Source: Desulfomonilaceae bacterium
GTDB taxonomy: Bacteria; Desulfobacterota; Desulfomonilia; Desulfomonilales; Desulfomonilaceae
NCBI GenBank assembly: GCA_041662605.1
Contig: JBAZSD010000006.1
Span: forward strand, 124,001-188,000
Length of the DNA stretch: 64,000 nucleotides
Direction: 5' to 3'
The notes below the pieces were generated by a model. It worked only from the letters and a program-made list of their open reading frames with translations, was not told where the DNA came from and did no database searches. This document shows, piece after piece, positions 1 to 9,723 of this stretch. The stretch's first letter is position 1. The number at the start of each line of letters is the position of its first letter. Position numbers and translations under genes: made by a program.

Positions 1-1241
1 AAAAACTTGGAGCGCATAACTCCGAGTAGATCAATCATTCCTTTGATTTTTTTTTCAAAAATGTGGACGAACTGTATTAGGAAAGGCAATGGGTCATCCC
101 AGGCAAACCATGCGGCTTCTTTGACTCCTCTGAGAGATCTGAGCCATTCCCCGATGGTGAGGGTATTCTCACGATAATAAGTGTAGGACGAGCGAAAATC
201 TCGGTCCTCAACAATCCATTTTCGACCATCAGATTCAATGTCTTGAGGAATTCTCTGCCCTGTCCTGTCCAGATACATGGCCCGAACTATGTCCAGCCCT
301 TCTCTACACACAAACAGCCTGAAACTAGCCCCAATTCTGGCGTTTACATCCAGAATTTTGTAAAGACCATCCCTCGGGTCAAACCGAAAATCCATATCAA
401 CAGGGCCCTTATATCCTATTTCCCGCAAGAATTTTATCGAAGTTGATTTCACGACCTCATTTGTTGAGCACTCAGCCAGCGAGGCGTAACCAGTACGAAC
501 CGGGGCCTGACGCGTCTTTTTTCCAGTAAACGCCAGGAGACATTCCGAATGATCATCGAAATAACCATTGAATATCCAGTCCTGAGTTCCTTTTCCATAG
601 ATGTATTCTTGCAGAATCACGTGAGGGCATTCTTGCTGTTGAAAGATTTCACACTGTCGGATCAATTCTTCGGGGGAGTTTATTATTGCCATTCGGTCTG
701 AGGGTCTGGTTTCAACATCGGTCCACTCACTAGCCTTGAAAAGTAACGGGAATCTAGCGTCTTTAGCGAATTCCTCAACCTCTGTTTTCGTCTTGGGAGC
801 AACCGCTTTGGCCGTTGGCACTCCGTGCTTTTCAGCCATGACTTGCATTTCCCATTTGTTGCTAAGAACTGGAACTAGCGCAGGGTCCATTTCAGGCAGA
901 ATGAAAAATTCTCTAAAAGTCTCGTAATTTTTAGCGACCAGGCATGCAAACACATCAACTGTGATCAACGGCACTGAGCGCCCGATTTTCCTTGCTACGC
1001 CTAGGACAAAGTCGACTACCTCCTCGTCTGGAGTGTTGGCGTCGATTTCGTGGAAAAACCAATCACTAAAATATCGGGAATGAGTCGATGGGATTCGTCG
1101 GGAACCACCTATACCATAGACGGGAACCCCAAGACGCCCCAAGCTTCTCACAGCCCCCAAACCAATATGTGAATCTTCAACACATTTAAGAATAAGAGCG
1201 GGAGTCGAAAAATCCAAGCCCTTGAAAATTGAGTGTTTCAT
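1..1241 (-). CDS. ATP-grasp ligase (carboxylate-amine ligase type), 3' end cut by window
   Basis: An uninterrupted reading frame runs from an ATG at 1241 down to the left edge, about 413 codons, and continues outside the window. An in-frame ATG at 1247 is an equally possible start. The N-terminus (SHIGLGAVRSLGRLGVPVYG) resembles the pre-ATP-grasp fold of D-aspartate-ligase and carbamoyl-phosphate-synthase-like enzymes. A region like the ATP-grasp core follows: VLSNKWEMQVMAEKHGVPTA, then FPLLFKAS with the ATP-contacting Lys. Near codons 270-290 GPVDMDFRFDP and ILDVNARIG carry the Mg-binding acidic and Asn residues. Such enzymes join a carboxylate to an amine using ATP; the substrate cannot be read from the sequence. 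Proteins of this type often sit in cell-surface polysaccharide loci, and the glycosyl and sugar genes of this window are compatible with that. Confidence 0.85.
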   Translation of the reverse strand, partial: MKHSIFKGLDFSTPALILKCVEDSHIGLGAVRSLGRLGVPVYGIGGSRRIPSTHSRYFSDWFFHEIDANTPDEEVVDFVLGVARKIGRSVPLITVDVFACLVAKNYETFREFFILPEMDPALVPVLSNKWEMQVMAEKHGVPTAKAVAPKTKTEVEEFAKDARFPLLFKASEWTDVETRPSDRMAIINSPEELIRQCEIFQQQECPHVILQEYIYGKGTQDWIFNGYFDDHSECLLAFTGKKTRQAPVRTGYASLAECSTNEVVKSTSIKFLREIGYKGPVDMDFRFDPRDGLYKILDVNARIGASFRLFVCREGLDIVRAMYLDRTGQRIPQDIESDGRKWIVEDRDFRSSYTYYRENTLTIGEWLRSLRGVKEAAWFAWDDPLPFLIQFVHIFEKKIKGMIDLLGVMRSKF

Positions 1242-1532
1242 CCTCATCTTTAGACCAGATCTTTCCCGATTTAATTAATGTAGAATGGCTTTAACTCTAC
1301 TCCATGGACAGGAATTTTTCAACCTATGCGCTGTCGGAGGTCTTGCGTCCACACGAAAAAAGATGACCTAACACAGGGTCGAAGTTCGCTAGCAAGCATC
1401 GTCCTCAGGATGTTACAATAACCACAGCGGTATTTTCCAGAAATTGGCTCTTTCAATACGGTAACTGTTTTTGGAATCACAAACATGGGTTCGTCCAGAT
1501 AATGGCCCATAATGAAAAAGGTGGAATGGACA

Positions 1533-2270
1533 ATGCTGTTCGGCGCTCCAATAAAGTCTCCGGATGACATAACCCGACTCAGGAGGATGGGATTCGATTT
1601 CGGTGAAATAGCCATGGCAAGCGCTCAGGCCCGACGTATGTGGTTGGAATCAGGGGTCGTTAACGGGAGCGCGGGGAAATTCTTTCTTACAGCGCACGGA
1701 CCACTGGAACACGCCCCCAATGACGCGAAAAATCTCTGGAATCGGTATATTCCCAGGCTTGTAGCAACAATCGACATCCTTAACAGAATGTGCGTCAATT
1801 CGTTGAACATTCACCTTGTAGTAGACAAACGAGTTGTCAGTAGCATTGTTCTCGGGGAAAAGATTAGGGCGTTAAGACAACTGGTGGAATACGGCAAGAG
1901 GAATTCTGTCGCCATTAATCTGGAAAACCTTACAGAAACAGCCGATGACCTCGATCTGGTACTGAATGCAGCGCCGGACCTCGGGATTACCTTGGATGTT
2001 GGGCATGCGAACCTCCACGGATTAGAGAACATTTCAATTTCCATTATAGATCGATTAGGGCAGTTGATTCGTCACGTTCATCTACATGACAACCGTGGAG
2101 GCACAGGTCAGCACGATGACCTTCACCTACCTATTGGTCATGGAAGGGTCGAGTTCAAACCTATAATTACGTCACTGTGCGACATGGGCTATCGTGGAAC
2201 AATGACGTTTGAGGTTAAGCCTGAGTATCAGGAGGCTGGGAGGATTCGTATCCAGAACTTGGTCACATAA
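1533..2270 (+). CDS. Sugar phosphate isomerase/epimerase-like TIM barrel protein
   Basis: About 245 residues of the xylose-isomerase-like/AP-endonuclease-2 superfamily. Metal-ligand positions typical of this TIM barrel are visible: Glu in NLENLTE, Asp and His in LDVGHAN, His in VHLHDN, and Glu in MTFEVKPE near the C-terminus. The substrate is unknown; family members isomerise or epimerise sugars or cut abasic DNA. The first in-frame ATG is at 1512 but has no ribosome binding site. The ATG at 1533 follows an AAGGTGG-like site by 8 bases and gives the usual short N-terminus, so I chose it. It is divergent from the ATP-grasp gene across about 290 bases in which I see nothing else. Confidence 0.8.
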   Translation: MLFGAPIKSPDDITRLRRMGFDFGEIAMASAQARRMWLESGVVNGSAGKFFLTAHGPLEHAPNDAKNLWNRYIPRLVATIDILNRMCVNSLNIHLVVDKRVVSSIVLGEKIRALRQLVEYGKRNSVAINLENLTETADDLDLVLNAAPDLGITLDVGHANLHGLENISISIIDRLGQLIRHVHLHDNRGGTGQHDDLHLPIGHGRVEFKPIITSLCDMGYRGTMTFEVKPEYQEAGRIRIQNLVT

Positions 2271-2360
2271 ATGTGAAGGAACAGACACACTCTATCTGGG
2301 ATGACAACCAGACTTCAGCGCCAACGACAAATGTGTTCGTAAAGCTTTCTTGCGAGTAGG

Positions 2361-2390
2361 AAAAGAAAAACCGCCGAGCTACCGGCGGTT
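2361..2390 (-). terminator. Rho-independent terminator of tRNA-Ala
   Basis: A perfect 8-bp inverted repeat (AACCGCCG/CGGCGGTT) has a 6-base loop and is followed on the minus strand by TTTTTCTTTT. It starts 25 bases past the tRNA 3' end, as expected for a singly transcribed tRNA. Confidence 0.85.
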
Positions 2391-2415
2391 AATTTTTGAA
2401 ATAATTTATCTTTTA

Positions 2416-2491
<76 letters not shown>

Positions 2492-2505
2492 GGGTAATCT
2501 CTAAC

Positions 2506-2534
2506 TATATAATTTACTCACAAACTCATGTCAA
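2506..2534 (-). promoter_or_regulatory. Sigma70 promoter of tRNA-Ala
   Basis: On the minus strand a perfect -35 box TTGACA (2534-2529) is followed by a 17-base spacer and a -10 box TATATA (2511-2506). Initiation would fall about 8-10 bases before the mature tRNA 5' end. Confidence 0.8.
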
Positions 2535-2542
2535 GAACATTG

Positions 2543-3424
2543 TCAGCCATCTATGTTCAGTGTAAACCCGAGCACTTCGGCCGGATCACTTATTCGAAGA
2601 AGACGCAGAGGTGGATCCGACTTTATTTCACCCTCCTTGACCCTGTGCATCACATCTTCTATATCCTCCACTTTTATTGTGGGCTTGGTCTTCAGGTCTT
2701 CAAGTTCAGCGATCTTTCGTAGCGACAGAAAAACATAAAGCATGTCGCCGGCGTTCTTGGGATTGTACGCAATCCCGGTCTTTCCAATTGGTATAATCAC
2801 GGGATCATACGCCGTCACCTTGCCAGAGTCCCTCATTAACGGCTCGGGGTTTTTGTTACGCTTGCCTTTTTTCAGTTGGGCAGGGAACAATATCGCGACA
2901 CCTTTGACCCCTTTTCTGAAAATATAAAGATTACCGTTCACGTTTGTTTCAAACCGCAACCTATATTGATCGCCCTTCTTAAATGGGGCCCCAAAGTTTT
3001 CCGGCTCGGAGAAATCTTTGGCTCCTTTGGACTTTATCATGATCTGGCTACTTACCCCTATTATGGGGTAAGGAATAACCACTTTCTCCCCTGGATTGAC
3101 GCTGTTAGGCGATGACAGCTTGTTGTACGTCGCCAACCCGCCAGCCAAAGAGGGATTGCCCATCATGCTCTCTGCAATACCGTCCAAGGTCTCACCCTCT
3201 TTGACGGTAACAGTCGTTGTCTCCGGATCGTTGCCATCTTTTTTAGGACTTTGTAGCTCCGACCATGGGAAACTCTTGAAGTATTCGCTTTTCATCGTAA
3301 GAGGAGGTTTGACCTCTTCGATAGGAGGCAAAGGAGGAGGTTCATCCTTCTTCTGGAAGTAGGCGCACCCCGTAAATAGAGCAAACACCACTGCAATTAC
3401 TGAAAACGAGAGGAATCGGTTCAT
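2543..3424 (-). CDS. LysM-containing lipoprotein with DUF4384-like domain
   Basis: 293 residues. The N-terminus is a lipoprotein signal with lipobox LFTGC (Cys20). A proline-rich linker follows, then a LysM-like module at about 75-120 (TVKEGETLDGIAESMMGNP, ending in PGEKVVIPYP), which typically binds peptidoglycan. The C-terminal half (about 130-270) resembles the DUF4384 beta domain of exported bacterial proteins (GDQYRLRFETNVNGNLYIF, ILFPAQ). The start is supported by AGGAGG 7-8 bases upstream. The gene follows cvpA by 35 bases and is probably co-transcribed with it. An envelope role is likely; the precise function is unknown. Confidence 0.82.
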   Translation of the reverse strand: MNRFLSFSVIAVVFALFTGCAYFQKKDEPPPLPPIEEVKPPLTMKSEYFKSFPWSELQSPKKDGNDPETTTVTVKEGETLDGIAESMMGNPSLAGGLATYNKLSSPNSVNPGEKVVIPYPIIGVSSQIMIKSKGAKDFSEPENFGAPFKKGDQYRLRFETNVNGNLYIFRKGVKGVAILFPAQLKKGKRNKNPEPLMRDSGKVTAYDPVIIPIGKTGIAYNPKNAGDMLYVFLSLRKIAELEDLKTKPTIKVEDIEDVMHRVKEGEIKSDPPLRLLRISDPAEVLGFTLNIDG

Positions 3425-3459
3425 GAAATCCTCCTGGAAAAGGTGACCGACTTCAAAAT

Positions 3460-4071
3460 TTATCTTCGTCCTGGGTCAGGAGCATTCCCGGGCGTCATAA
3501 GCTGCGCTCCAAACCTAGGCGAGTCTTGCTGAGGACTTTCCTGCGAAGCCCTCCACCTTAATATCATTGCGTTAACTTGGTTCCTTGTCTCTTGCGGCAC
3601 ATAAGCCAACAACTTGTATGTCATGCCCTCAATCGGCATAGCCAACACTGAAGATTTAACCGCCTTCCACTCCGGAGCCGCTATTAATGCTATCTGCACA
3701 GAAGCTGCGGCGATCAATAGACCTGTCACAACGCCCATGGCCGACCCTAAAATTCGATCCAACCAGCCAAGTCGCGTGAAATCCAATATTGCTTCGAGTA
3801 CACGCCTTATGACTACAAAAACCACCTGAGTTAGAACGAAAACAAGAACCATGGAGATTATGACTGATATCTGCGGATTAAGAGACGATATCTTAGTAAG
3901 CTGGTACTGAACCAAAGGATAGTATGCCGTCGCCGCCCAGACACCTACGGCCAGGCCCGTTAACGCAGTGAGGGACCTAACAAACCCCTTCCAAAAACCA
4001 AGGATGAATGTGATCAGAACAGTAGCAAGAATGAAAATGTCTATGGGATTGCTAGCTTCTAAAAAACTCAT
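3460..4071 (-). CDS. CvpA family inner-membrane protein
   Basis: 203 residues with four hydrophobic segments (about 10-30, 32-50, 65-85, 105-125). The typical CvpA opening IDIFILATVLITFILGFWKG is followed by a conserved soluble tail start. CvpA proteins are linked to colicin V production and envelope homeostasis in enterobacteria; their molecular role remains unclear. The C-terminus is proline- and glutamine-rich and probably disordered. It forms a two-gene unit with the LysM lipoprotein. The ribosome binding site is weak. Confidence 0.85.
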   Translation of the reverse strand: MSFLEASNPIDIFILATVLITFILGFWKGFVRSLTALTGLAVGVWAATAYYPLVQYQLTKISSLNPQISVIISMVLVFVLTQVVFVVIRRVLEAILDFTRLGWLDRILGSAMGVVTGLLIAAASVQIALIAAPEWKAVKSSVLAMPIEGMTYKLLAYVPQETRNQVNAMILRWRASQESPQQDSPRFGAQLMTPGNAPDPGRR

Positions 4072-4457
4072 TTCCGCTCACAATGGAAACCTTGACCGAT
4101 ATGAAGTCTCTTGAACTGTCAACTTACACACTGAAAACGACGAGATGAATACGGCAATGGATAGCGATCGACGTCTTGGAGCCCAGTTATGTCCAAACTC
4201 TGAGCTGTATCCGTCATCTCTTCTATTATTAAGTGATAAATTTGTCAATAATAATCGGTATATTTTTAATAAAACATAAATTACTAATTTAACTAATTGA
4301 GATTAGTGTTTTGATTAAATAGTAATGATTACAAGTCTAGCTCCCAACATAGATCTCAATATTGCAATACCGAGACTCAAAACAAAAAGTAAATAGTTTC
4401 GACCCCGTTTTAATTCTCAAAATCAATATCTTCAGATCTTCAATATTATCTCTCTTT
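4072..4457. other. AT-rich intergenic region with possible cvpA promoter
   Basis: No gene is visible. The 4230-4330 stretch is strongly AT-rich. On the minus strand TTGACA (4248-4243) with a 17-base spacer and TAGAAG (4225-4220) is a weak promoter candidate for cvpA. The -35 box is good and the -10 box poor. Confidence 0.3.
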
Positions 4458-5744
4458 TCATCTACGTCGCGGATTGTTCGTAGACCCAGAATATTTTCCC
4501 TCTGAAATCTTACCGGATTCAGGTTCATTCGTAGGCTCATTCGCCACACCCTGATTCGTCAAAGTCGTAATCTTTTGATTGATGATTTCCTTGGCCTTTT
4601 CATCGTTTGTCAAATTCAAAGCTTGCTTATAATCGTCCGCAGCTTTTAGGTTGTCCCCTTTGGCAAGATATACAAGAGCCCGATTCTCAAAAAAGGAAGG
4701 GTTAGAAGCGTCGAGGGATATTGCCTTGGAGTAATCTTCCAACGCTCGTTCCAAGTTACCGGTTTCATGAAATAAAAGACCGCGATTGTTGTAACATACC
4801 GCATCCGCAGGATTCATGGTCAAGGACCTGTCATAGTCTTCAATCGCTTTTTCAGGCTTTTTCAATTTATAGTAGGTGTCCCCACGAACCCTAAATATCT
4901 CTTCCTTTCCAGGTTCAATTTCCAGGGCTCTATTGAAATCCTCGATCGCTTTTTGATATTGACCCAATTTGTAGTATGTCAACCCTCTGTCTCTCAGGAT
5001 TTTTACGTTGCTCGGATCAACCTTGAGACCTGTGTTCCAAAAAATCAGCGCCTGCTTCGCGTTGCCGAGTCGGTAGTCTTCCAGTCCTTGATTGTATAAC
5101 TCAGTGACATATTTGATCCTCAAATGATCAATTTTTTTATCTACTTCCCCTGAATCCCCTTTCTTGGCTAAGGTGGCTTTCAGTTTCAGATAAACGTCCA
5201 GAGCCTTTTCATAATCTTTTTTCGATTCGTATACTTCCGCTAGAGCCTTTTGAGGAATGACATTATTCTTGTTAATGGCAATGGCTTCTTTCAGATACTT
5301 GATGGCCTTGTCAGAATCCCCCTTCTCTTTATAAATGAGCCCGATTGTCGCAAAAATAGCTGGGTCTTTCTTCCTTTTACGCGCCACCGATTCCAGATCC
5401 TCCAGGGCTAAATCATAGTCCCCTTTACGATATCGCGCGATGCCTCGATTAACCTGGGCAGGATAGTAGTCCGGCTTGATTTCCAAAGAATGAGTATAAT
5501 CCTGAATCGCCTTGTCAAATTCGCCTTTGCGTTTGTAGGCCACCCCACGATTGTTGTACGCGTAATTGTCGACGGGATCTATTGTTAACGCCTTGGAGAA
5601 AAGATTGATGGCGTCGTCAAGTCTACCCTGCGCCAAAGCCTCGACCCCCTGATTGTAAGACTCAACGGCTTCTTCCTGAGCCCACGAAGTTTCAGCCATA
5701 CAAATCAACGAAATTAAAATTAGTAAATACAATACCTTCTTCAT
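4458..5744 (-). CDS. Exported TPR-repeat protein
   Basis: 428 residues. A cleavable signal peptide (MKKVLYLLILISLICMAETS, ending AQ-EE) is followed by about ten tetratricopeptide repeats from residue 28 to about 390. Repeat units read like YNNRGVAYKRKGEFDKAIQD and FRVRGDTYYKLKKPEKAIED. A charged, Asn/Ser-rich tail ends in RRR. TPR arrays are protein-interaction scaffolds, and here the protein would act in the periplasm. No catalytic domain is present. The gene lies alone, with AT-rich flanks on both sides. A GAGG site lies 12 bases before the ATG. Confidence 0.88.
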   Translation of the reverse strand: MKKVLYLLILISLICMAETSWAQEEAVESYNQGVEALAQGRLDDAINLFSKALTIDPVDNYAYNNRGVAYKRKGEFDKAIQDYTHSLEIKPDYYPAQVNRGIARYRKGDYDLALEDLESVARKRKKDPAIFATIGLIYKEKGDSDKAIKYLKEAIAINKNNVIPQKALAEVYESKKDYEKALDVYLKLKATLAKKGDSGEVDKKIDHLRIKYVTELYNQGLEDYRLGNAKQALIFWNTGLKVDPSNVKILRDRGLTYYKLGQYQKAIEDFNRALEIEPGKEEIFRVRGDTYYKLKKPEKAIEDYDRSLTMNPADAVCYNNRGLLFHETGNLERALEDYSKAISLDASNPSFFENRALVYLAKGDNLKAADDYKQALNLTNDEKAKEIINQKITTLTNQGVANEPTNEPESGKISEGKYSGSTNNPRRR

Positions 5745-6091
5745 GTCTTGTATAAACCTCTTAAATTTAAATGTTCGTATGAATTTAAATCTTTCAAGCT
5801 AACTACTTCATATCGCTTTTTATGCGGTCGCATACGTGCTCGTCATCTAACTTTTAACATTAATAATTACATAATTATCTCGTTAAAACAACATTATATC
5901 TTCTCTAAGTTAATTTTAACGTAATATTTTTATTTAACATACAACAATACATGTTTTTACTTGACAACTAAAATACCTCATGTTAAAGCCGCAAGTCATT
6001 CAAGCTCTTTAATGAGCTGAATTAAAACGCCTTCATTTTAGTCGTGCAATTAACCCACGACCCGAAGGACGTTAAAAAAGGAGGATCAGGT
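5745..6091. promoter_or_regulatory. Divergent AT-rich promoter region with candidate promoter for the Cys/Pro-rich protein
   Basis: This AT-rich spacer separates the divergent TPR and Cys/Pro-rich genes. On the plus strand TTGACA (5961-5966) with a 17-base spacer and TAAAGC (5984-5989) is a plausible promoter with a weak -10 box. No additional gene is visible. Confidence 0.35.
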
Positions 6092-6775
6092 ATGGCGCTA
6101 AGAGTTGTCGCTATCTTCGCGTTTCTCACCTCGCTCTTATTCTTAGTCTCAACAAACTCGGTAATTGCAGGGGGGCCACCTATGGAAGCCGCCCCATACT
6201 GCGCGCCGGCTCCGCAACAGTGCGCTCCGCCGACTTGTGGACCCATGGGTCCTTCGTCTCCATTCGGCATTTGTGGGGCAGTCCTCGGAGCATGCACCAA
6301 CATCTGCGGAACGGTAATAGGAATTCCTTCCGCCATAATGGCGGGTATCCTGGCTCCAGCGCCTAGGATTCAACCATTTCGCCCCAACTATTGCGCTCCG
6401 CCGTGCCCGCCGCCGACTTGCGCTCCACCGACCTGCGGACCGGTAGCGCCTTGTGGCCCACCAATATGCGCTCCACCCGCGTGTTTTCCGACTGGGATTA
6501 CAAAATGCAAACCTTCGCGCCAAACCTATATGAGGTATGGGGCCGTTTCTAACCCCTCGTTGCCGTATCCAGCGATGATGGCAATGCCTGCGACGGCCCA
6601 GCGCGACCTTAAACAAGATCTGCCGGGGGGCCTAAAGATTCTCGCTAGCATAATGGAAATACCGCTGATTATGGTGTCCGGCAGCCTGGTTTCGTCGCCT
6701 CAGGCCAGCCGCGTAATGGGACGCATAGCCACCTCTCGCGACGGCCAAATGTCCTTAACGGGCCAGTATTGGTAG
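6092..6775 (+). CDS. Exported Cys/Pro-rich repeat protein of unknown function
   Basis: About 227 residues. The start at 6092 is chosen because AAAGGAGG lies 8 bases upstream and it begins a clean signal peptide (MALRVVAIFAFLTSLLFLVS, cleavage near IAGG). The mature part alternates short units such as CAPPTCGP, CAPAPQQCAPPTCGP and CGPPICAPPACFP in two blocks (about 35-58 and 108-145). A Gly/Cys-rich hydrophobic stretch (GICGAVLGACTNICGTVIG) lies between them. The last third is ordinary sequence without Cys. I do not recognise a family. An envelope or surface role with disulfides or metal binding is inference. It is followed by a strong terminator and is probably monocistronic. Confidence 0.75.
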   Translation: MALRVVAIFAFLTSLLFLVSTNSVIAGGPPMEAAPYCAPAPQQCAPPTCGPMGPSSPFGICGAVLGACTNICGTVIGIPSAIMAGILAPAPRIQPFRPNYCAPPCPPPTCAPPTCGPVAPCGPPICAPPACFPTGITKCKPSRQTYMRYGAVSNPSLPYPAMMAMPATAQRDLKQDLPGGLKILASIMEIPLIMVSGSLVSSPQASRVMGRIATSRDGQMSLTGQYW

Positions 6776-7119
6776 CGAGTGGAGCGACAACTCGCCACCT
6801 GTTAGCGAGCGCAGAGGCGTCATTGTACTGATGATCACACTAAGCGTCGTCTGATGATTGAAAGACGAACTACTTGATATAACCCCATGGAGACCCGGCC
6901 AGGTCTTCATTAACCAAAACATTTTTCCTCCTTATCTTAGGGGACGTCCAACGTCCCCATTTTTTTTGACCAAGTTAAAAAGAATTAGTTCTGTCGTTCC
7001 GAACATACATTTCAGGAAATAAGTTGTTTTTTTAGAAATCCTCTCTTACAATTCGCTCGTCTTCTACTCAACCTCGGAACTGCTTTTTTGCCCTTCCTGC
7101 GCCACATAAGGGGGATTTC
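6776..7119 (+). terminator. Intergenic region with strong terminator at 6940-6967
   Basis: A perfect 8-bp stem GGGGACGT/ACGTCCCC with a 3-base loop (6940-6958) is followed by A and eight T. It lies 165 bases after the stop of the Cys/Pro-rich gene and ends that transcript. The rest of the spacer up to the histidine kinase shows no gene. Confidence 0.8.
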
Positions 7120-9573
7120 ATGAGTTTGGAGCAAGATCCAAAAAAATACGTTTTACCGACCGCTATTGATAATCAAAACGTACATGACGACATTTGTGGA
7201 CATGGATTCTCTTCTGAAGAATCATCCATTGGAAAATTGGGGCGCTCTTCTGAAGATAAACATCTTCAACAAAATGACAGCCTGAATGGCGAGTTGCTTG
7301 CAAGCATTTTAAACGCAACTACCGATGCCATCGTGGTCTATGACACCGATGGAAATGTTCAATATGTCAATGCCGCTTTCACATCGATTTTTGGTTGGAC
7401 AATTCAAGAAATTGAGGGGAAGCGAATCCCCTACATGCCGGAGGCAGAGACCCCAGCGACGATGGCAGTCATAGAAAAGGTCGTTGGAGAGGGCCAACCT
7501 TGCTCTGATTTCGAAACAGTCAGACTGACGAAAGATGGTCGATTGCTAAACATGAGCATTAGCGCTTCATGTTTTCGGGATAAAACTGGTCGGACAGCCG
7601 GGATGATCGTAATTCTTCGGGACATTACGGATAACAAAAAAGCACAAAGAGAGAACCGCCTGATATCGGAAAGGCTCGATCTCGCGTTGAGAGGAGCTGA
7701 TCTCGGTCTCTGGGACTGGAATATTAAGACGGGCTGTCTGACGCTCAGCGATCGAGCGGCTGAAATCCTAAATTACAGGCTTGACGAGATTCCCCAACAG
7801 ATTGAAGGTTGGCGAAGACTGATTCATCCAGACGAACAGCCTAATGTGATTCGGTCTGTTGATGATCATCTGAACGGTTTGAGCGCAGCATTCAAGAATG
7901 AGTATAGGATGCTTTCCAAAGGAGGCTCCTGGGTCTGGATTTTGGACCGTGGGAAGGTTGTAGAATTTGACGAGAGAGGAAATCCTCTCCGTGCCGCGGG
8001 CACGGTTAACGATATAACGGACAGAAAAATGTCAGAGGATGCTCTAAAGCAATCAGAGAAAAATTGCCGAGCCATATTCAACGCTGTAGAAGATGCTGTC
8101 TTCATTCATGATATCTCATCCGGGAAGATCGTGGACGTCAATGACAGCTTCTCCCGATTATACGGTTATGACAGAGACGAGGCGTTGAACGCTGATATTT
8201 CCATGATCACAGAGGATGACTCTGGTTATGCCTCATCGAGAGCGCTGGATAAAATTCGCAAGGCGGCCGCGGGCCAGACCCAATGTTTTGAATGGCGGCC
8301 GCGGACTAAGACCGGGAATCTTTTTTGGGTGGAGGTGAGCCTCCGTAAGGTCAACCTGGGAGGAGGCCCCCAGGTATTAGCTTTGGTCCGCGACATATCG
8401 GAGAGAAAAAAGGCTGAAGAAATACTGTTGCACTCTGAATTGATTAAGGCAGTCGCCGAACTCGCTTCCGGTGTGGCTCACAATTTCAACAACCTGCTAC
8501 AGAGGATTCTGGCCAGTGGCCAGTCCGCTTTGATCAAATTGGATCAAGGAGACTTGGCGTCCGCCTGTGGGCTTATAAATGAAATTACACACAATTCCAG
8601 AAACGGATCTGAAACTGTCAAACGGCTCCAGAGTTTTGCTCAAATACGATCGGACATAACTGAGGAATCGGACACAGTTTTTGATCTCTCAAAAGCCGTT
8701 CGAGACGCCCTAGATATGAGTGAACTTCTTTGTCGAACTCTCGCGGCCAAGAATGGGATTTACATAAGGACCAAGACTGACTTGACGGAAGATTTGATGA
8801 TATCCGGACGATCCAATGATCTTTTCGAGGTCGCACTGAACCTATTCCGAAATGCTATTGAAGCCACGCCCCATGGAGGATTGGTTACGGTAAGGACTTA
8901 TCCTCGCGACGGTTTTGCCATGTTGGAAGTTCAAGATACCGGAAATGGAATAGCGCCAGAGAATTTAGGGAAAATTTTTGATCCGTTCTTCACTACCAAA
9001 GGAATGCAGAGTACTGGAATGGGGCTTGCCGCAGCATATGGAATCGTCAATAGCCATGGAGGAACAGTTTCCGTAGATACCGAGGTTGATCGCGGATGCA
9101 AGTTCACGGTCTCGCTTCCGTTAGCATCGATAAAATCTGACAAGAATGGCGATGATTCTTCAGCGCAAAGCCTGGACTCTTCCCTTAGGATGCTAATAAT
9201 AGATGATGATGAAACCCTGCTCTCTTTATTTCAGGACGCGCTAAACTCTCTCGGTCAACATGCTCGTACCGCTTCTTCAGGAGCTAACGCCTTGCAGATA
9301 CTGGCCAAAGAAGGTTTTGACGTTATCACTTGTGACCTTGGGATGCCTCATATGAATGGATGGGAGGTTGGAAAAAGGATTAAGGCCATATTTGAAGACA
9401 AGGGAGAAAATAGGCCGGCTTTTATCCTTCTTACCGGATGGGGAGGACAAACTTCCGAGCGCGACAAAATTATAGAGTCCGGTGTAGACCTGGTAATAGA
9501 GAAGCCGATCGACATCATTGAGTTGATCGGTAAAGCTAATGATCTTGTTAAGAAAACCCGCTGTATCTTTTAA
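7120..9573 (+). CDS. PAS hybrid sensor histidine kinase with receiver domain
   Basis: 817 residues without an obvious transmembrane segment, so probably cytoplasmic. The order is PAS (about 57-175), PAS/PAC (about 180-305), PAS (about 312-430), a HisKA-like dimerisation helix with phospho-acceptor His454 in GVAHNFNNLL, a HATPase domain (about 545-675: N box NLFRNAIEA, G1 DTGNGIAPE, G2 GMGLAAAYGI) and a C-terminal receiver (691-810, acceptor Asp739 in CDLGMPHMNG, Lys in EKP). PAS domains may sense redox, ligands or cofactors. No output regulator is adjacent. The GGGGG site before the ATG supports the start. Confidence 0.92.
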   Translation: MSLEQDPKKYVLPTAIDNQNVHDDICGHGFSSEESSIGKLGRSSEDKHLQQNDSLNGELLASILNATTDAIVVYDTDGNVQYVNAAFTSIFGWTIQEIEGKRIPYMPEAETPATMAVIEKVVGEGQPCSDFETVRLTKDGRLLNMSISASCFRDKTGRTAGMIVILRDITDNKKAQRENRLISERLDLALRGADLGLWDWNIKTGCLTLSDRAAEILNYRLDEIPQQIEGWRRLIHPDEQPNVIRSVDDHLNGLSAAFKNEYRMLSKGGSWVWILDRGKVVEFDERGNPLRAAGTVNDITDRKMSEDALKQSEKNCRAIFNAVEDAVFIHDISSGKIVDVNDSFSRLYGYDRDEALNADISMITEDDSGYASSRALDKIRKAAAGQTQCFEWRPRTKTGNLFWVEVSLRKVNLGGGPQVLALVRDISERKKAEEILLHSELIKAVAELASGVAHNFNNLLQRILASGQSALIKLDQGDLASACGLINEITHNSRNGSETVKRLQSFAQIRSDITEESDTVFDLSKAVRDALDMSELLCRTLAAKNGIYIRTKTDLTEDLMISGRSNDLFEVALNLFRNAIEATPHGGLVTVRTYPRDGFAMLEVQDTGNGIAPENLGKIFDPFFTTKGMQSTGMGLAAAYGIVNSHGGTVSVDTEVDRGCKFTVSLPLASIKSDKNGDDSSAQSLDSSLRMLIIDDDETLLSLFQDALNSLGQHARTASSGANALQILAKEGFDVITCDLGMPHMNGWEVGKRIKAIFEDKGENRPAFILLTGWGGQTSERDKIIESGVDLVIEKPIDIIELIGKANDLVKKTRCIF

Positions 9574-9723
9574 AAACAGATTATTCACAAATTAGCCTAG
9601 CTTAAACGCCTTTATCAAAGATTCCGCTAATCGTCGTTACTCAGTTCCGAGGCATTAATTGGCTTGACCAGGAATTCGTTTATGCCGGATTGATAGCGTC
9701 TATCTTTGCTACATTATACTGAC

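Noticed and set aside
6180..6500. CRISPR-like or DNA tandem repeat in the Cys/Pro gene
   Set aside because: Units vary in length and codon choice. They are amino-acid repeats within one reading frame, with no regular spacers.
6149..6616. 155-codon minus-strand frame across the Cys/Pro gene
   Set aside because: Arg/Trp/Ser-rich product with no ribosome site; mirrors the repeat codons of the plus-strand gene.
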